Assembly: GCF_900312745.1 (NCBI RefSeq)
Contig: NZ_OMPD01000014.1
Location: 2,542,001-2,606,000 of the forward strand
Length of the DNA stretch: 64,000 nucleotides
From: Aquimarina sp. AU58
GTDB taxonomy: Bacteria; Bacteroidota; Bacteroidia; Flavobacteriales; Flavobacteriaceae
Direction: 5' to 3'
Each line of letters opens with the position of its first letter. Positions within the stretch are counted from its first letter, which is position 1. Below are positions 63,346 through 64,000 of this stretch, piece after piece. The position numbers and the translations under genes are program-made. A model generated the notes under the pieces. The model was not told where the DNA came from, ran no database searches, and saw only the letters and a program-made list of their open reading frames with translations.

Positions 63346-64000
63346 TTAGTTTACATTAAGAGTAGACATACCACCATCTACACCTATAACCTGACCTGTA
63401 ATCCAGCTACTATCATCACTTAACAAAAAACGTGCAATATTTGCGACATCTTCTGCTTGTCCTACACGTTTCATAGGATGACGATTATCCATAAGTTCTT
63501 TCTTTTTTTCATTACTTAATAATCCTTTTGCAAGAGGAGTATTGGTTAATGATGGTGCGATAACATTTACTCTAAATTTTGGAGCATATTCTGCAGCTAA
63601 TGCTTTTGCAAATCCTTCTATAGCACCTTTTGCAGCGGCAATACTGGTATGAAAAGGCATTCCGACCTTTACGGCTACGGTACTAAAAAATACTAAACTT
63701 GCTTGTTCAGAATTTTTTAATTTAGGAAGTAGGGCGTGTATGATTTTGACCAAAAACATAAAATTGATCTGCATGTCTTCTTCAAATACTTTTGGAGTTA
63801 ACATGTTGAAAGGCTTGAGATTAATACTACCCGGACAATATACAAAGCCATCGATTCTATCAGGAAGAACAGAAGTGTCGATTTCATCCTTCGATGCATC
63901 ATAAGGAATATGGGTTACTTCTAGATTTCCCAGATTCTCTGAAGTTCTTGAGGCAATAAAAATAGTATGCTCATTATATAGTTTAAGAGCAATTTCAAAA
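63346..64000 (-). CDS. SDR-family oxidoreductase-like protein lacking the catalytic tyrosine, partial
   Basis: The frame continues to the right edge, so the N-terminal nucleotide-binding end is cut off; about 218 residues are visible. The NxxG-type strand (YCPGSI) and the sheet-to-active-site segment VFFSTVAVKVG are present. The usual YxxxK motif reads SIAAAK: Lys is kept, Tyr is replaced by Ile. A C-terminal GQVIGVDGG matches the family. Cotranscribed with the photolyase (1-base gap). Probably a non-standard or binding-only SDR. Confidence 0.85.
   Translation of the reverse strand, partial: FEIALKLYNEHTIFIASRTSENLGNLEVTHIPYDASKDEIDTSVLPDRIDGFVYCPGSINLKPFNMLTPKVFEEDMQINFMFLVKIIHALLPKLKNSEQASLVFFSTVAVKVGMPFHTSIAAAKGAIEGFAKALAAEYAPKFRVNVIAPSLTNTPLAKGLLSNEKKKELMDNRHPMKRVGQAEDVANIARFLLSDDSSWITGQVIGVDGGMSTLNVN

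Noticed and set aside
1..64000. CRISPR arrays and rRNA genes
   Set aside because: No regularly spaced direct repeats and no rRNA sequence were seen.

Overview
The window is chromosomal DNA of a low-GC marine-type member of the Bacteroidota, most likely Flavobacteriaceae (an Aquimarina-like genome is my guess). The evidence is the Bacteroidota promoter form TTTG/TTG-N19-TAnnTTTG in front of a tRNA gene and an HU gene, the DUF4290-murA pair, a START-like protein typical of flavobacteria, LytTR signalling, and SusC-free but CBM9/DUF5916-type outer-membrane biology. No rRNA and no CRISPR array were seen.

Region 1 (1-14463) is the right end of a prophage. Tail genes run left to right (tape measure 5480-9115, two large beta-rich tail proteins to 13103) and meet a convergent tyrosine integrase (13093-14265), which lies against the 3' end of a tRNA-Met gene (14390-14463), the likely attachment site. 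A cargo block (2907-5102) carrying a Dam-type methylase and a four-helix membrane protein interrupts the structural genes. A set of interleaved inverted repeats and two terminators separate the cargo from the tail genes.

Region 2 (14464-32837) is ordinary core genome: START-like protein, class IV aminotransferase, YqgE, HU, fmt-recQ-AAA kinase operon, a PepSY membrane protein, a two-subunit Tat-exported molybdenum hydroxylase with its XdhC and MocA maturation genes, DUF493, DUF4290-murA (MurA with Asp in place of the fosfomycin-target Cys), a PAS histidine kinase and a cold-shock protein.

Region 3 (32838-52523) is accessory. It holds a possible leader-type peptide precursor, an SRA-HNH modification-dependent endonuclease overlapping a NudG-like Nudix hydrolase, and a series of minus-strand genes separated by attC-like sites. 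At least three transcription units (394-aa protein, 245-aa protein, class A beta-lactamase), and probably a fourth (LytTR-CPBP), are bounded by GTT...AAC inverted repeats that differ between units but match within each unit. That is the signature of integron gene cassettes. No integron integrase is visible, so this looks like a CALIN-type (integrase-less) array in Bacteroidota. Three long inter-cassette segments share a conserved promoter (TTGRTCAAAAAT..TTAGATTTG) pointing at the gene that follows. A LytTR two-component system and a CBM9-type outer membrane protein sit inside this region.

Region 4 (52684-64000) is a complete histidine utilisation operon (hutH-hutI-hutU-hutD-hutG-hutF) using the formylglutamate route, divergent from a LysR regulator, followed by a SnoaL-like protein, a DNA photolyase and a truncated (by the window edge) SDR protein that lacks the catalytic tyrosine.
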